Source of the DNA: Tethya wilhelma
Lineage: Eukaryota; Porifera; Demospongiae; Tethyida; Tethyidae
DNA length: 64,000 nucleotides
Direction of reading: 5' to 3'
Assembly (NCBI GenBank): GCA_964030475.1
Contig: CAXIPT010000001.1
Span: forward strand, 15,413,120 to 15,477,119
Shown here one piece after another: positions 21,996 to 32,900 of the stretch. The notes under the pieces are model-generated. The model saw only the letters and a program-made list of their open reading frames with translations, did not search any database and was not told the DNA's origin. Positions within the stretch are counted from its first letter, which is position 1. Every line of letters begins with the position of its first letter. A program made the position numbers and the translations under genes.

Positions 21996-22668
21996 GCTGC
22001 AGAAAATATTGGTGTATATAGATGCTCAGATCGATCAACAGAGCTATATACAGCCCAGGGTATATAGGTCATGCATGGGTGCCCCTCCCACAATATCAAC
22101 ACATGCAGTACGTGACAGCAATTAGCTACTCACCTCAGTTTAGTAGATCAGTTTCTGTCAAATCATAATAAAGAGGCAGGACTGGAAGGTCGAGGACTAT
22201 CGGATCATGCAGCAGACAATAAAATCTTCAATTATGGTAACTGTGGCTGCACGTGACATTGCAAATTATATTCATGATAATTTTCATTATGCGCGCACAA
22301 CAAATGAATTCTGCTTACATAAATCCAATGATTTATCCAATACAGATGCAAAAAGAACGGCTACAATTGAGCTATTATGTATTGACATTGTCTTGATTTT
22401 CAGAAGTTTCTGCTTCTCTGTCACTTTTGCTGGACTGTCTTCTCTTTCTCTGCAAAGGATCACGACTCTTTGATTTATCACTCTTGGACTTCTTGCCTGG
22501 TGCTGTCTTTAAAGAGGCCCCTGAGGCCGGCATCTTCTCTATCACTGACAACAAAGAACTGTGGATACTAGCTCGCTGGGTGGAAGGAAAACAATGACAT
22601 ATAAAAATAGCACTAGTAATAAAATAATAAGTTGTTGTCATGGTAAACTCCATATTCAACACCCTAAA
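21996..22668. other. Upstream region of the beta-helix gene; possible small lysine-rich exon on the minus strand
   Basis: Holds the 5' flank of the beta-helix gene. On the minus strand about 22572-22375 reads a Lys/Ser-rich peptide (KMPASGASLKTAPGKKSKSD... ending DNVNT-stop) after a splice-acceptor-like TTCCACCCAG. No partner exon can be assigned with confidence and no family is recognised. Confidence 0.3.
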
Positions 22669-23295
22669 GCGGATATCATACTTACAGTAGTATACGTACA
22701 GTAGGAATGGGCCAAATGTCTTATAGACATGATACAAAATGTTTGTCAGCATAAAAAATCAAAGCTTAGTCTTCATGTACTTCAATGTAGCCATCTTTAG
22801 ATGTGGCATTAATTTTAATGTGCATTAGTCTACTCTAGCATGATTGTAGCTGCAACTACTGAAGCTTTTCATAAGGACTAACCAGACTCTGAGAGTCTCC
22901 ACACTATAGTGATGAAAAAGTGAATGAACAAGCAGTGAAAATTTTTTATAAAATAAGCAGTGTAGGAATGGGCAGTGCTGTAAAAGTATTGAAACAAGGC
23001 ATGTCAGTCTCCATTTCGGCACATGCATGCATGACTACTTCACTTTTTTTAATGTCCAAATCTTGATTTAAGTTGCCTGCCTTCTTATATTTTACTCCAC
23101 TGCTTAGTCAACTGAAATTGAACCATCAATAAGATAACATAAGGCTATGTACTGAGTACAGGTGCATGATCATTTACAATAATGAGGATACATAATAATT
23201 GAGGGATCAAAAATGAAAATGAAGTATATAGTCATGTATCGAATTAGTGACATGCCTTGTTCCAATACTTGTTATGACACTGACAATTCCTACAC
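22669..23295. repeat. Dispersed repeat family, copy A, ending in a palindromic MITE
   Basis: Shares with copies at about 34780-35468 and 54915-55905 a flank (GTAGGAATGGGCC...GACA...ATACAAAATG, then CTTCAATGTAGCCATC) followed by a foldback unit. The unit's arms read AAGCAGTGTAGGAATGGGCA...GGCACATG...GACTACTTCA and, inverted, GAAGT...AGTCATGT...CCAATACTT. The right arm in this copy is the most degraded. It lies between the beta-helix gene and the 3' end of the kinase gene. Confidence 0.8.
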
Positions 23296-23310
23296 GAAGC
23301 GGGACTCAAT

Positions 23311-25860
23311 CTATAGTAATGTAGCAATTTCAGTATTATCTGTTGTACCACCAGTTTCTCCTCCTACAACAAGGATGTTGTCGTCAGGGAGAGTTATAGC
23401 CAGGCAACGTGATCTTCTAATGTTCATGTCACTTTTGTGAAACCATTCATTAGTGTTCATATTGAGTTCATATACGGCAGTTGTTCTTTTGCCTTGTTTG
23501 TCTCTTCCTCCAATAGCGAGTACCTTGCCATGAACAGTTACACAGGCAGAATTCTTCACTGGTATGTCCGGAAGGTGATGCCATACTACTTTAGAGGAAG
23601 TTGAAAATGTAGAAAATGATGGCTGTGTCTGTGTGCTATGTCTTGATGATTGAATTAGCTCGCTAAATTGACAAGACACTACTGAGTAGATATTAGGGTC
23701 AGCTGTGATACCTCCCATTAGGTAGAGAGAATCTCCACACAGCGTCGCTGAAGCCCTGCCTGATTTAAAGGGAAGTTGAGCTGCTGTACTCCATTGTCTG
23801 GCTGCTATATCCATGATTTCTACACAATCCAGGCTGTCACTACCACCTGCAACAATACCTCCAATGACAGCCACATGGGTGAGAGTAGAGAGAAGTGTAA
23901 CTTCACACCTTGCTGTACGCATTGGAGGATATAGCTCCACCCAGCTGCGGTCATGGTAGGTGAATAGCTTGTTAGTATAACGATAACCTCCAACTGCTGT
24001 GAGTGTGTTGTTGATGGTTGTAAGAGTAGAACGAAGGTAAGGACACTCTGGTAGGGTTGACCACGTGGAGGTACTGTAGTTGAAGGAATAGACAGTATTA
24101 GGATCATCGTTGATATAAACAATGTCCCCTAAAATAGTAGAAGATCCTTTTATTACTCGATCAGGTGGTTTTGGTCCCTTCCTCCATTTCAGTGTTAACT
24201 CTTTGATAGATAGTTTCTTCTCATCTTCTGTCTGTTCTGCTGGTGCTAGTTGCTGTAGGTCAGGCTGAATGTCTTGGGAGGGTGTTCTATGTGTCTCTCC
24301 ATGTTGTGCTGTTCCTTGTTGAAGCTCAGTAATCTGGCGGTTCTTTAGTTCTAGCATTTTTTGAAGTTGTCGAATTTCTTGTTGCATACTTTGAAACTGG
24401 AGATCTTTGTCTTGAATCTGCCAATTTTTGTCCTGAATCTGCCTATTTTTGTCCTGAATCTGCCAATCTTTGTCCTGAATCATTTTATCTTTGTCCTGAA
24501 TCTTCCTATTTATGACCTGAATCTTCCTATTTTTGTCCTGAATCTGTCTCTCTTTGTCTTGAATCTGTCCATCTTTGTCTTGAATCTGTTCATCCTTTTC
24601 TTCAATGGTTTGTCTTTGTGTTCTTATCCGATTCTCTAAATATTGTATTTGTCCATCTTTGAGCTGAATCTGTTTATCTTTGTCTTGAATCTCTCTATCT
24701 TTGACCTGAATCTGTTGAAGATTGTCCTGAATCTGTTGATTTTTGTCCTGAATCTGCCAATCTTTGTCCTGAATCTGTTTAAGATTGTCCTGAATCTGTT
24801 GATTTTTGTCCTGAATCTGCCTATCTTTGTCCTGAATCTGTTCATCCTTCTCTTCAATGGTTTGTCTTTGTATCCTAATTTGATGCTCTCTGTCACGAAC
24901 TTGCTGCACACTAGAAGCATACAGTTGGGTCAACTTAAACTGTTCAAAAGTTTGGCACAATTGTTTAGCTGTTGGTCTCTCAGTATCTTTATCCTTTATG
25001 CAGCTGAGAGCAATTGGTCGGAGAGGGTGGGCTGCAGGGATGAGGCTGATATGAGATTGGCGACGTTCCTCTTCAGGGACGTGAACTAATGCTTGAAGTC
25101 TTTGAGATGGCTGTGTAGGATGAGGTAAATCTATAGTTTGAAATCGATCTGTTGGCTTTGGAAATTGTCTTGTGATGGCTTGTATTGTTAGAACTCCAAA
25201 ACTGAAGCAGTCTAGCTTCTCAAAGTAAACTGGTGGCTCGTCCAGAGCTTCAGGAGACATATATGCTGGTGTGCCTGGACACTGAGTCAGCGATGCAAGT
25301 CGAGAAGCTGCAGCATCAGTGAGTGTTGACATCCCAAAGTCGGTGACTTTAGCTCGACTCCCAGCAATTAGAAGGATGTTGTTGCTTGACATGTCTCGAT
25401 GGACAATTCCGTTGGAGTGAAGAAATGCCAGGGCCAATGCTGTATCATGTAAAATATTGACTTGTAAATGATACAAGACAGTGTTTTGCGGTGTCTCTAG
25501 GAAGTGGGTGAGGCTCTCATCCATGAGTTCCATTAGAAGCACAGGTACGTTTGTTAGAGGATCACGATATACTCCCAAATATTGTACGATGTTTGGGTGT
25601 TTGATGTGACTAAGGAATTGACACTCAGCTTCAAAGCGTCGTATTGGTTGGCGGTGTTCTTTGTCTAGAGGAGAAGCAGGTTGTTGGGCAGGGAGGTTTG
25701 AAGCAAAAAGAACCGGGTAGATCAACTTGGCAGCACACGGCAGTGAGTCACATTTAGCCTTGTAGACAGCTCCATAGGAACCATGTCCTAGTTCTTGATC
25801 TCGAAAGATTTGAACATTAGCAAACAAGAATTCCAATTCATTGTCAGGATGTCCAGCCAT
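23311..25860 (-). CDS. Protein kinase with heptad-repeat coiled coil and C-terminal kelch domain
   Basis: An intronless frame of 849 residues in three parts. (1) Kinase, about 12-310: glycine loop GHGSYG (25-30), ATP lysine K45 in CAAK, HRDMSSNN (H154, D156, N161), DFG 174-176, and GTPAYMSPEAL, so all catalytic residues are in place; it is nearest to the tyrosine-kinase-like/Ser-Thr group. (2) Residues about 315-515 are built of 7-residue units of the type QIQDKDR, an uninterrupted heptad pattern expected to form a long coiled coil. (3) Residues about 560-849 are kelch-type beta-propeller repeats (TAVGGYRYTN, HVAVIGGIVAGG, SLYLMGGI, KVLAIGGRD, NILVVGGET). Kinase-kelch fusions are familiar among sponge gene predictions. 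Probably a cytoplasmic signalling kinase; target unknown. Confidence 0.9.
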   Translation of the reverse strand: MAGHPDNELEFLFANVQIFRDQELGHGSYGAVYKAKCDSLPCAAKLIYPVLFASNLPAQQPASPLDKEHRQPIRRFEAECQFLSHIKHPNIVQYLGVYRDPLTNVPVLLMELMDESLTHFLETPQNTVLYHLQVNILHDTALALAFLHSNGIVHRDMSSNNILLIAGSRAKVTDFGMSTLTDAAASRLASLTQCPGTPAYMSPEALDEPPVYFEKLDCFSFGVLTIQAITRQFPKPTDRFQTIDLPHPTQPSQRLQALVHVPEEERRQSHISLIPAAHPLRPIALSCIKDKDTERPTAKQLCQTFEQFKLTQLYASSVQQVRDREHQIRIQRQTIEEKDEQIQDKDRQIQDKNQQIQDNLKQIQDKDWQIQDKNQQIQDNLQQIQVKDREIQDKDKQIQLKDGQIQYLENRIRTQRQTIEEKDEQIQDKDGQIQDKERQIQDKNRKIQVINRKIQDKDKMIQDKDWQIQDKNRQIQDKNWQIQDKDLQFQSMQQEIRQLQKMLELKNRQITELQQGTAQHGETHRTPSQDIQPDLQQLAPAEQTEDEKKLSIKELTLKWRKGPKPPDRVIKGSSTILGDIVYINDDPNTVYSFNYSTSTWSTLPECPYLRSTLTTINNTLTAVGGYRYTNKLFTYHDRSWVELYPPMRTARCEVTLLSTLTHVAVIGGIVAGGSDSLDCVEIMDIAARQWSTAAQLPFKSGRASATLCGDSLYLMGGITADPNIYSVVSCQFSELIQSSRHSTQTQPSFSTFSTSSKVVWHHLPDIPVKNSACVTVHGKVLAIGGRDKQGKRTTAVYELNMNTNEWFHKSDMNIRRSRCLAITLPDDNILVVGGETGGTTDNTEIATLL
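24316..24915 (-). repeat. 21-bp tandem repeat encoding heptads within the kinase gene
   Basis: The coding DNA repeats in 21-bp steps (plus-strand look TTTGTCCTGAATCTGCCAAT). A block starting QRQTIEEKDEQIQDKD occurs twice, at residues 331 and 415, exactly 84 residues (12 heptads, 252 bp) apart, so a higher-order duplication sits on top of the basic unit. Confidence 0.85.
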
Positions 25861-26194
25861 GAAATAGTTTGATAGAAGGAAGAAGAGATTGGTCAGTCGA
25901 CTATAGAAGATGCTGCTTTATCTATAGGTTTTAATCCAACTTCAGAGATTTGTCATAGTATATTTCTTGAACTGCTATTATAGCCAGCAATCTCACTTGA
26001 AACTAGAATGCTTCACTAATTGTAATGTATACATGACATCAAAGTCCCCCCAATGGCATGAATGACATAATAAGTTATGATTGTGTACAATTGTACCTAT
26101 AATTTGAATGGAAACTGAATAATAGTATCAAGTTACTATCATATACCGTATACGTATAGTGATAGCTATGTATTGCAAGGTCATTTGAACTACC

Positions 26195-26875
26195 GTAAAT
26201 GTGGAAAATTTCGCTGTTGTTTATATTTCGTGGTTCGAGGTTACCGCGAAAAATAATAACACAAAAATTAAATAAATAATACAAATGACCCGTTTCTACG
26301 TATATTTCTCTCACTACACCGCTAAAAGTAGATGCCGCGGAAAAATAAAACGTGAATATTTTAACACGCGCAAATTTCTGGATTTACGATATGCGTTACC
26401 AGTATATACCTTAAGGTTACTATTAATTGCGGCATCTAATTTTAGCAGTTTGGCACACATGCACTTTTGGCGGATATTAATTTTAGCGATTTTTAATATT
26501 TTTGTTCTAATTCTATTACGGTATAAAATATTGCGCATACTTAATTTAGCGATTTTCAAGCTTCTCGCTAAAATCGCTAAAATTAGTTGCTGCAATTAAT
26601 AGTAACCTTAAGGTATCATGCATGATGGATTATTTTTCTGGGTCATCTATTTTTCGTAGTGTAGTGAAAGGTACCGTAAATTTAATGTGGAAAATTTCAC
26701 TGTCGTTTATATTTCACGGTTACCGCGAAAAATGAAAACACGAAAATTAAGTAATTTATAATACAAATGACCCGTTCCTACGTATATTTCTTTCACTACA
26801 TCGCGAAAAATAGATGGCACAGAAAAATAAAACTTAACACGCGCAAATTTCTGGATTTACGGTATTTACTACTTG
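26195..26875. repeat. Duplicated MITE-like block with another inverted repeat between the copies
   Basis: About 26195-26400 and 26672-26875 are two direct copies of one unit (CCGTAAAT...GTGGAAAATTTC, then ACGTATATTTCT, ending ACACGCGCAAATTTCTGGAT). Between them, about 26408-26616, a different element is bounded by inverted TACCTTAAGGTTACTATTAA / TTAATAGTAACCTTAAGGTA. Nested insertion of small DNA transposons is the simplest reading. The block lies immediately 3' of the last recognised symplekin exon. Confidence 0.8.
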
Positions 26876-26960
26876 TCAATATAAAGAATGTAGCATGCAG
26901 AACTGACGGTATTGCCCACAACATTAGTCTAACTGGTTCTATGTATACTTGCACCCGTAC

Positions 26961-29900
26961 CTGGTGAGGTGAAAGAGTTTGTACATGTGTTGTGAGTGAT
27001 GCTCTGATGATTGAACTTGACTGAAACAAAAGGAGCAAACATTAGTAGTCTACACAGAAACTGTAAACGTATAACTTGTTCATATACCTCAAGAATACTT
27101 TCTAGATGTTTAGGAGGAAGTTGAAACAGGACTTGAAATGAATGTGGTTTGGTCACCTGCATGTGTGGCATGTAGATATTGTCATCACATCATCCCACTA
27201 TAGAGAGATTGTTTGGCCTCATTCCCAGACCTTCCCTTCCTCTTTAGTTTTGAAGAAATAATTTTCAAGGGAGGAGCCTGGGAATGAAGCTAGGGTTTCG
27301 ACTAGATAGAATGTACCTCACAGCACTTGATGAAGCCTTGCCACACTTTGGGTTGCTTCCAAACCTGAAACAAGGACATGCATCATGAGTTCAACCTAAC
27401 AAACTACACTAGTGTACAGTACTACTATAGTATGTGCACTACTAATTAACCTGTTTACTAATAAGTTTCACGAGAATTGTCATGACAAAACTGATCAATT
27501 TCGGACAAGAACCAAGAGATTGAAGAACCTAAATGAGGTTAGTTGATCTTTGAGCATTACAACGTATCTACACAGTATATAGTTCTTGGTGTCGTGACTC
27601 ACAGTTCTCATGAACAAGGTTGGAATGGGAGTCTGTTCCAAGAGCTGTTGAAGGACCACAGCCAATACCTCCTGTGTGTAGACTGACTTTTCTTGGAAGC
27701 AAATATTAGATGCTGCAGCAGCAATTAAATTTAAGACAATTTGAAAGTACATTTGATTCTTTTTGAGTTCACAGTAAAAAAGAAAATATTAGCACTAGTT
27801 GCACGCACCTTTGATAATCGATTTCATGAGGGCCTCGTCATTCTTACAGTCAATGTTGTGCAGAGCAATCAGTAGTTCTGATGGTGTCACTGGACTGATG
27901 CTGTGACCTTGTTCACCTGTAACCACACAATATTAGCAGAGGCTTTAATAGCAGAAGAATATTCTCAGCTACACAGCCAGCCACACACCATAGCTATTAA
28001 TAGTCTATGTATGAGCACTCATATTCACAGAAGATCTACCTTTGTATGAAACAAGGAGTCTGTCCAGTACACCTTTCACCAGGCTAGGACTAAGTCTGAC
28101 AAACTTGGGAAGTGCTGAAATCACCTCTTGCTATGTAAAATATACCACACAAAATAATTGTTACATACAAAATTTCAAACAGCCTATAATCTTTACAAAA
28201 ATCCCAAACCTAAAGAAACCCTCCCCACACCTGCTAAAGAATAAAGGGCACAAAAGCCTCAAACCTAAAGAAACCCTCCTATGCCTACTGAAACAAGTAA
28301 GTATGTAAGTATGCTTATGAATACGTTAATTATGTGCTCACTGCTCACCTTCTGCAGTCCATGCAACACAGGAATGAGGAAGCGTACATCAGAAGAGTTT
28401 CTTTGGTAGAGCTCCCTCACTCGCTGCACAAGTTCAGCCGATGGGGGTGCTACAAGTGGAACAAAAATGAAATACTATTAATATACTGTCATTACAAAAC
28501 TGCTACTTGTGCACGGATTGGTGATCATGCATTTCTCTTGGTGTTATTATTATGTCTACACAAATACTAATCAGATGGCAACATTGTGGGGCAAGCCTGA
28601 ACAAACTATTCAAGATCTTCATACATAGGATTGCCAGCTGGCTGATACAACTAGTCGAGAAATTTTATGCAAGGCCTGCACAAGACATATCAGTTTTTTG
28701 TAAGTCACTATGGCTCAATCAGAGTCAATGCAGCTATCTGGTTATCTGGGAACAAGACTGAAGTTAAAAAAATCACAAAAACTCAGTTAACTCAACTTTA
28801 CTGGTCTAGTGTGCTTCATTTGGCATTTGTTGCTGCTAGGTTTGACTAATAAAGCTGAAACCAAATTAATCGTAAAACTTGTTCTGTAGATTTTTCTGAG
28901 CATCCACAGCTTACTTTAATAGTCTATTACACAGCTATAAGTCTTTATGCATGTGTGTCCTGGGTGTTTAATTTTGCTAGCTATTTCTCAATCTATTTGG
29001 CAAACTAAGACTTTCTCTATGTGTTTTGAAAGGAGGATTGGATAGTAATGGTCAGTACAGAAAGAGTAAGTTGTGATGAAATGGCCTACCACTCTCTGTC
29101 AATATGTGCAGCATCCTCATGATGAGTGTCTCTCCACCCTGAGGGCAATGCTCCACTAGCTGGAGCAGCTCACACGAGTCCATTCCAATGGCTCTCACCT
29201 GGAGAGAACAAAACACACATTGGTTGAGAGGGCATTCAATAAGGTGCCATAGTAGCTAGTAAAATGAGAGTCCTACCGGTTGATCCAAGTGACGAAGAAT
29301 GATCCTCTTCACAGCAGCAGAGGTATTGGTGTAGACGAATGCAAGGCTACACATACAAGTAGATAATAAAACAGATAAATATGTCAGGAAATATTTGAAT
29401 ATAGCTAAGGGGAGGGGAGGTGGGGGAGGGGGGAATGGGGCCATGAAAGAGGTACAACATACTCTTTGAGGAGTCCGTGATTCATGGGGAGGATGGAAAG
29501 AAAGAGACCGAGGCACATCTTGACACTCTCCTCAGTCCACTCCACAGCGACACCTGGACAACAACAACCAGAGGCCACTGAAACAATGTAACCTTCTCTG
29601 ATCAATATTGTAGTATGTACCTAAGTCTTCTGAGCTGTCCAACTGAAAGGTTGGGTGATCACTGAGTAAGTATTGAAGAGTGTTGAGTGAAAATCTCTGA
29701 AATAATTGGCACAAATGTGACTCAGGTTACAAAGTGGTATTAAACATTCTACACAATTGCATTCATAGAAGTTTGTTCAATTCAAACCCACCTCAATCTT
29801 TGAAGCAAGTTGCGGTTTTGCATAAAACTTCTTTGCAATATGAAGCGCTTGAATTCTAGCCTGAGTACAAAAAATTAAAGGTCAATGACTCATACACCAG

Positions 29901-32900
29901 TGTATTTACAGGTGTACATTCTTAAATATGAACACAAAGTTCTCCACTTACTAGTTCAATGTCGCCCATTGTGACATCCAACAGAGCTTGGAGAAAGTCC
30001 TCACTACCTTCAGGACCTTGAGGTCTTTTCAAGACAAGATCCTTAAGAGTGCTTACCCCAAGAAAGGCACGCTCCTAACAGAGCAAGATTGACAATAACA
30101 CATTCAGCTTACAAAAGTTGTCAAACATTGCTTCCTCATCCCCAGACTTTCCCATGAACAAGTGTCAAATCTTTTGTAATACATGCACATGCCTGGGAAG
30201 GTCTTGGAATGTACTATAATTTACAGCCACACACTCACTTCATCAGTACAGTATGTTCTAATGATGTTCAGAGCTGAATGAGTGATCCGTGGAGCCTCCA
30301 ACACCAGCTTGGTGAAGAGCCTGCAGGTGAATGCATGGAGGAGAGACGGCAGTAGAACAATCATGAACTATCGAAAACTTTTGACTAACAGCTAGAGAAC
30401 TGGACACTGACCGATCTCTGGTGTCCAACTTGGCCTTTGCTCCATTGAGAAGGCCAGTGAGACAAGAGTCATACTGGAGGTTGTTTTGGGCACTGTGAAG
30501 GTAGCTCTCGGCTATACAGTACTCAGCAAACAGCCAGGTAGCAGCCAGGTTGAATCGACTTTTAAAGTCTTCAAGAATGAATTCCAGCAAAGCTGCATCA
30601 AAAACAAAGGTATAGTTGGTATGTTTAAACAGAGCACACACACTACTGCTGCTATTAGGCTCACTTGTATTGAACTCCCCTCCAAATTGTGTGACTATAC
30701 TGATGATAAGAGATATCCTAGCCTGAAAAGTATATATACAAAATACAAGGTTTACATTAGACCACAAATATACACACATGAATATATACATGTACCTCTT
30801 CTGCAGTTCCATGTCCTATTCCCTCTGTAGAGAAAGAAACCAAAATCTTCAAAGACTGTGTATGCATCAAAATAAATGTCAAACTAACTCTCTGAGTGCA
30901 GGATTCTCTTAAAGGCTGTCACAGACATAGTTTGGAGTGTCTCCACAGGTAAAGGCTTCACCACACTGGATAGATTGAACTGCCGAATCTTCTTCAGTTT
31001 CTGAACAAAACAGACAAAACAACAACACAATCGTAAAGAGATGACACAAAATGGCAAGGAAATTACACAAGTATCAATGACTGTTGTCATCTCTCACCTG
31101 TGGTTGAGCTGCAACAGACTGGAGAAAAGGAAGAGCACAAGAATCATTGTCAAGATACAATACACACTCAAACTGGGATTCAACAAAACACACAGCCTAC
31201 CTTTCGTCTCTCGGGTTTTGTAGGTTCCTTTGGCTCTATATACAAGTGAAGAAATATTATCATAGCATGCACTTATAGTACAAGGTATGCAGTGCAGAGA
31301 CACTAGCGGGAATCAAGCACTGCACACATGCAGCCATGATGTCTTACTTTGAGAGACAGGGGTAGTGGGTATAGCCACAAGCTGCATATAGAGTCACACA
31401 CACATACACATAATGCAACACCTCAACAAATACACATATGTACACTTCATTCCAAGCCACACTCACATTAGTTGAATGGATTGATGAGCTGTCAACCTCT
31501 GTCTCCATCTTGATGCTCCCTCCTCCAACTCCCATTCCACTCGTGGGGCTACTCTCAGAGAGGGGTGTGAAGAAGGCAGTGTAGGCCAGGGGAAACATGG
31601 GGTCAAAGATGTTAGGCATCCCAAGAAGAGAACCAAGGTAGGCCAGCTCCACCATGCTCTCTTCCAGATCTGGCTGAGTCTGAGAAGAACAAGTATCCAG
31701 TATATAATTTGAGAATGCTGGATATGTATTACTGCACAGAGTAGCCCTGTACCCCGGCTCAACTTAGCAACTCGCAAAAAATAAAATAGAAGGCCTGGAA
31801 ACAGGCTAGCACAGAGTACCACTGGCATTTTTTACAGACAAATTTTTTGGTGAGCACATGTGATGGTCTTGAACAATACTACAAGGGACTGGCATACCTC
31901 ACTCTTCTCTTCTGTTTTGACAGTGATATCACTTTCTTCTTTGATCTTTCTCTTCTTTCTCTCTCCTTCCTCTGATGATGCATCCTTTGACCTTGGTCGC
32001 TTGGCAATGCGGGGATCTCTGACAACGGGAGAGGTGCTTTGGGAATCAGGACTCTCTGAGCGTTTCTAACAGTAGAATATGTAAATAAGTAATCTCCAGG
32101 TCAATGAAGTACACAGATGATAACATTACTTGTCTTTGAGCTTTAATTCCTTTGGCCTCGGCTCCCACACCAACACCAGCAGACGTCATTTGTGAAGCTA
32201 GCAATCTAGCTAAGTGAGTCACCTGATAACACAAGAGATGTATTCATGAACAAAAATTATTTCTTGTGTCCAAAATGCCAGACTCTTTCTTGTACCTGTG
32301 CCTCTGTTCCAGCAGCAGCAATGGGTGTGTATGAGCTACGGAAGGTCTTTGGTTGAAATGAAGGAACGTGCTCCATTGTGGCTATGACTAGCTCAGTAAC
32401 AGCTTCAGGAGTCAACAGAGGCTTCAAATCTAGCACAATGACGAAAGATAATATAAATACTGCATAGAAATGCTCTTGGACCCCACAAAGTGCAGATAAG
32501 AATGAAAAGAAAAGCAGGCATGAGGAAAGACTGGTTTACGTGACTACAGTACACCTACTGAAGTCTTGTAAAGAGAAGCTTTACTGTACCTGTAGCTGTC
32601 AACTCAATGGCTTCCATGAAGGCATTCCCGCCAGCTCCCACCCTCTCCTCTCCACCACTGGCCATCACCCCTCCCTCCATCACAGAGCCTGAGGGGGTCT
32701 CTTGAGACACTTCAGAAGACTAAAGGTGAATAGAAGTACAGGTTGCAAAGGATACAGCAAACCAGGGAAATGAATCACAATACACTTACAGCTTTTCGTG
32801 AAGAGCTCTCTGCCTCCAGCCTAGAATGAAACAAATACATGTACAATGAAGGCACCGATGGTGCACAAGCCTCGGCACATTCAACTAGCTAGCTAGCGCA

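Noticed and set aside
24636..25089. Leu/Ile-rich or Arg/Phe-rich repetitive frames on both strands over the kinase gene
   Set aside because: They come from reading the 21-bp heptad repeat in wrong frames.
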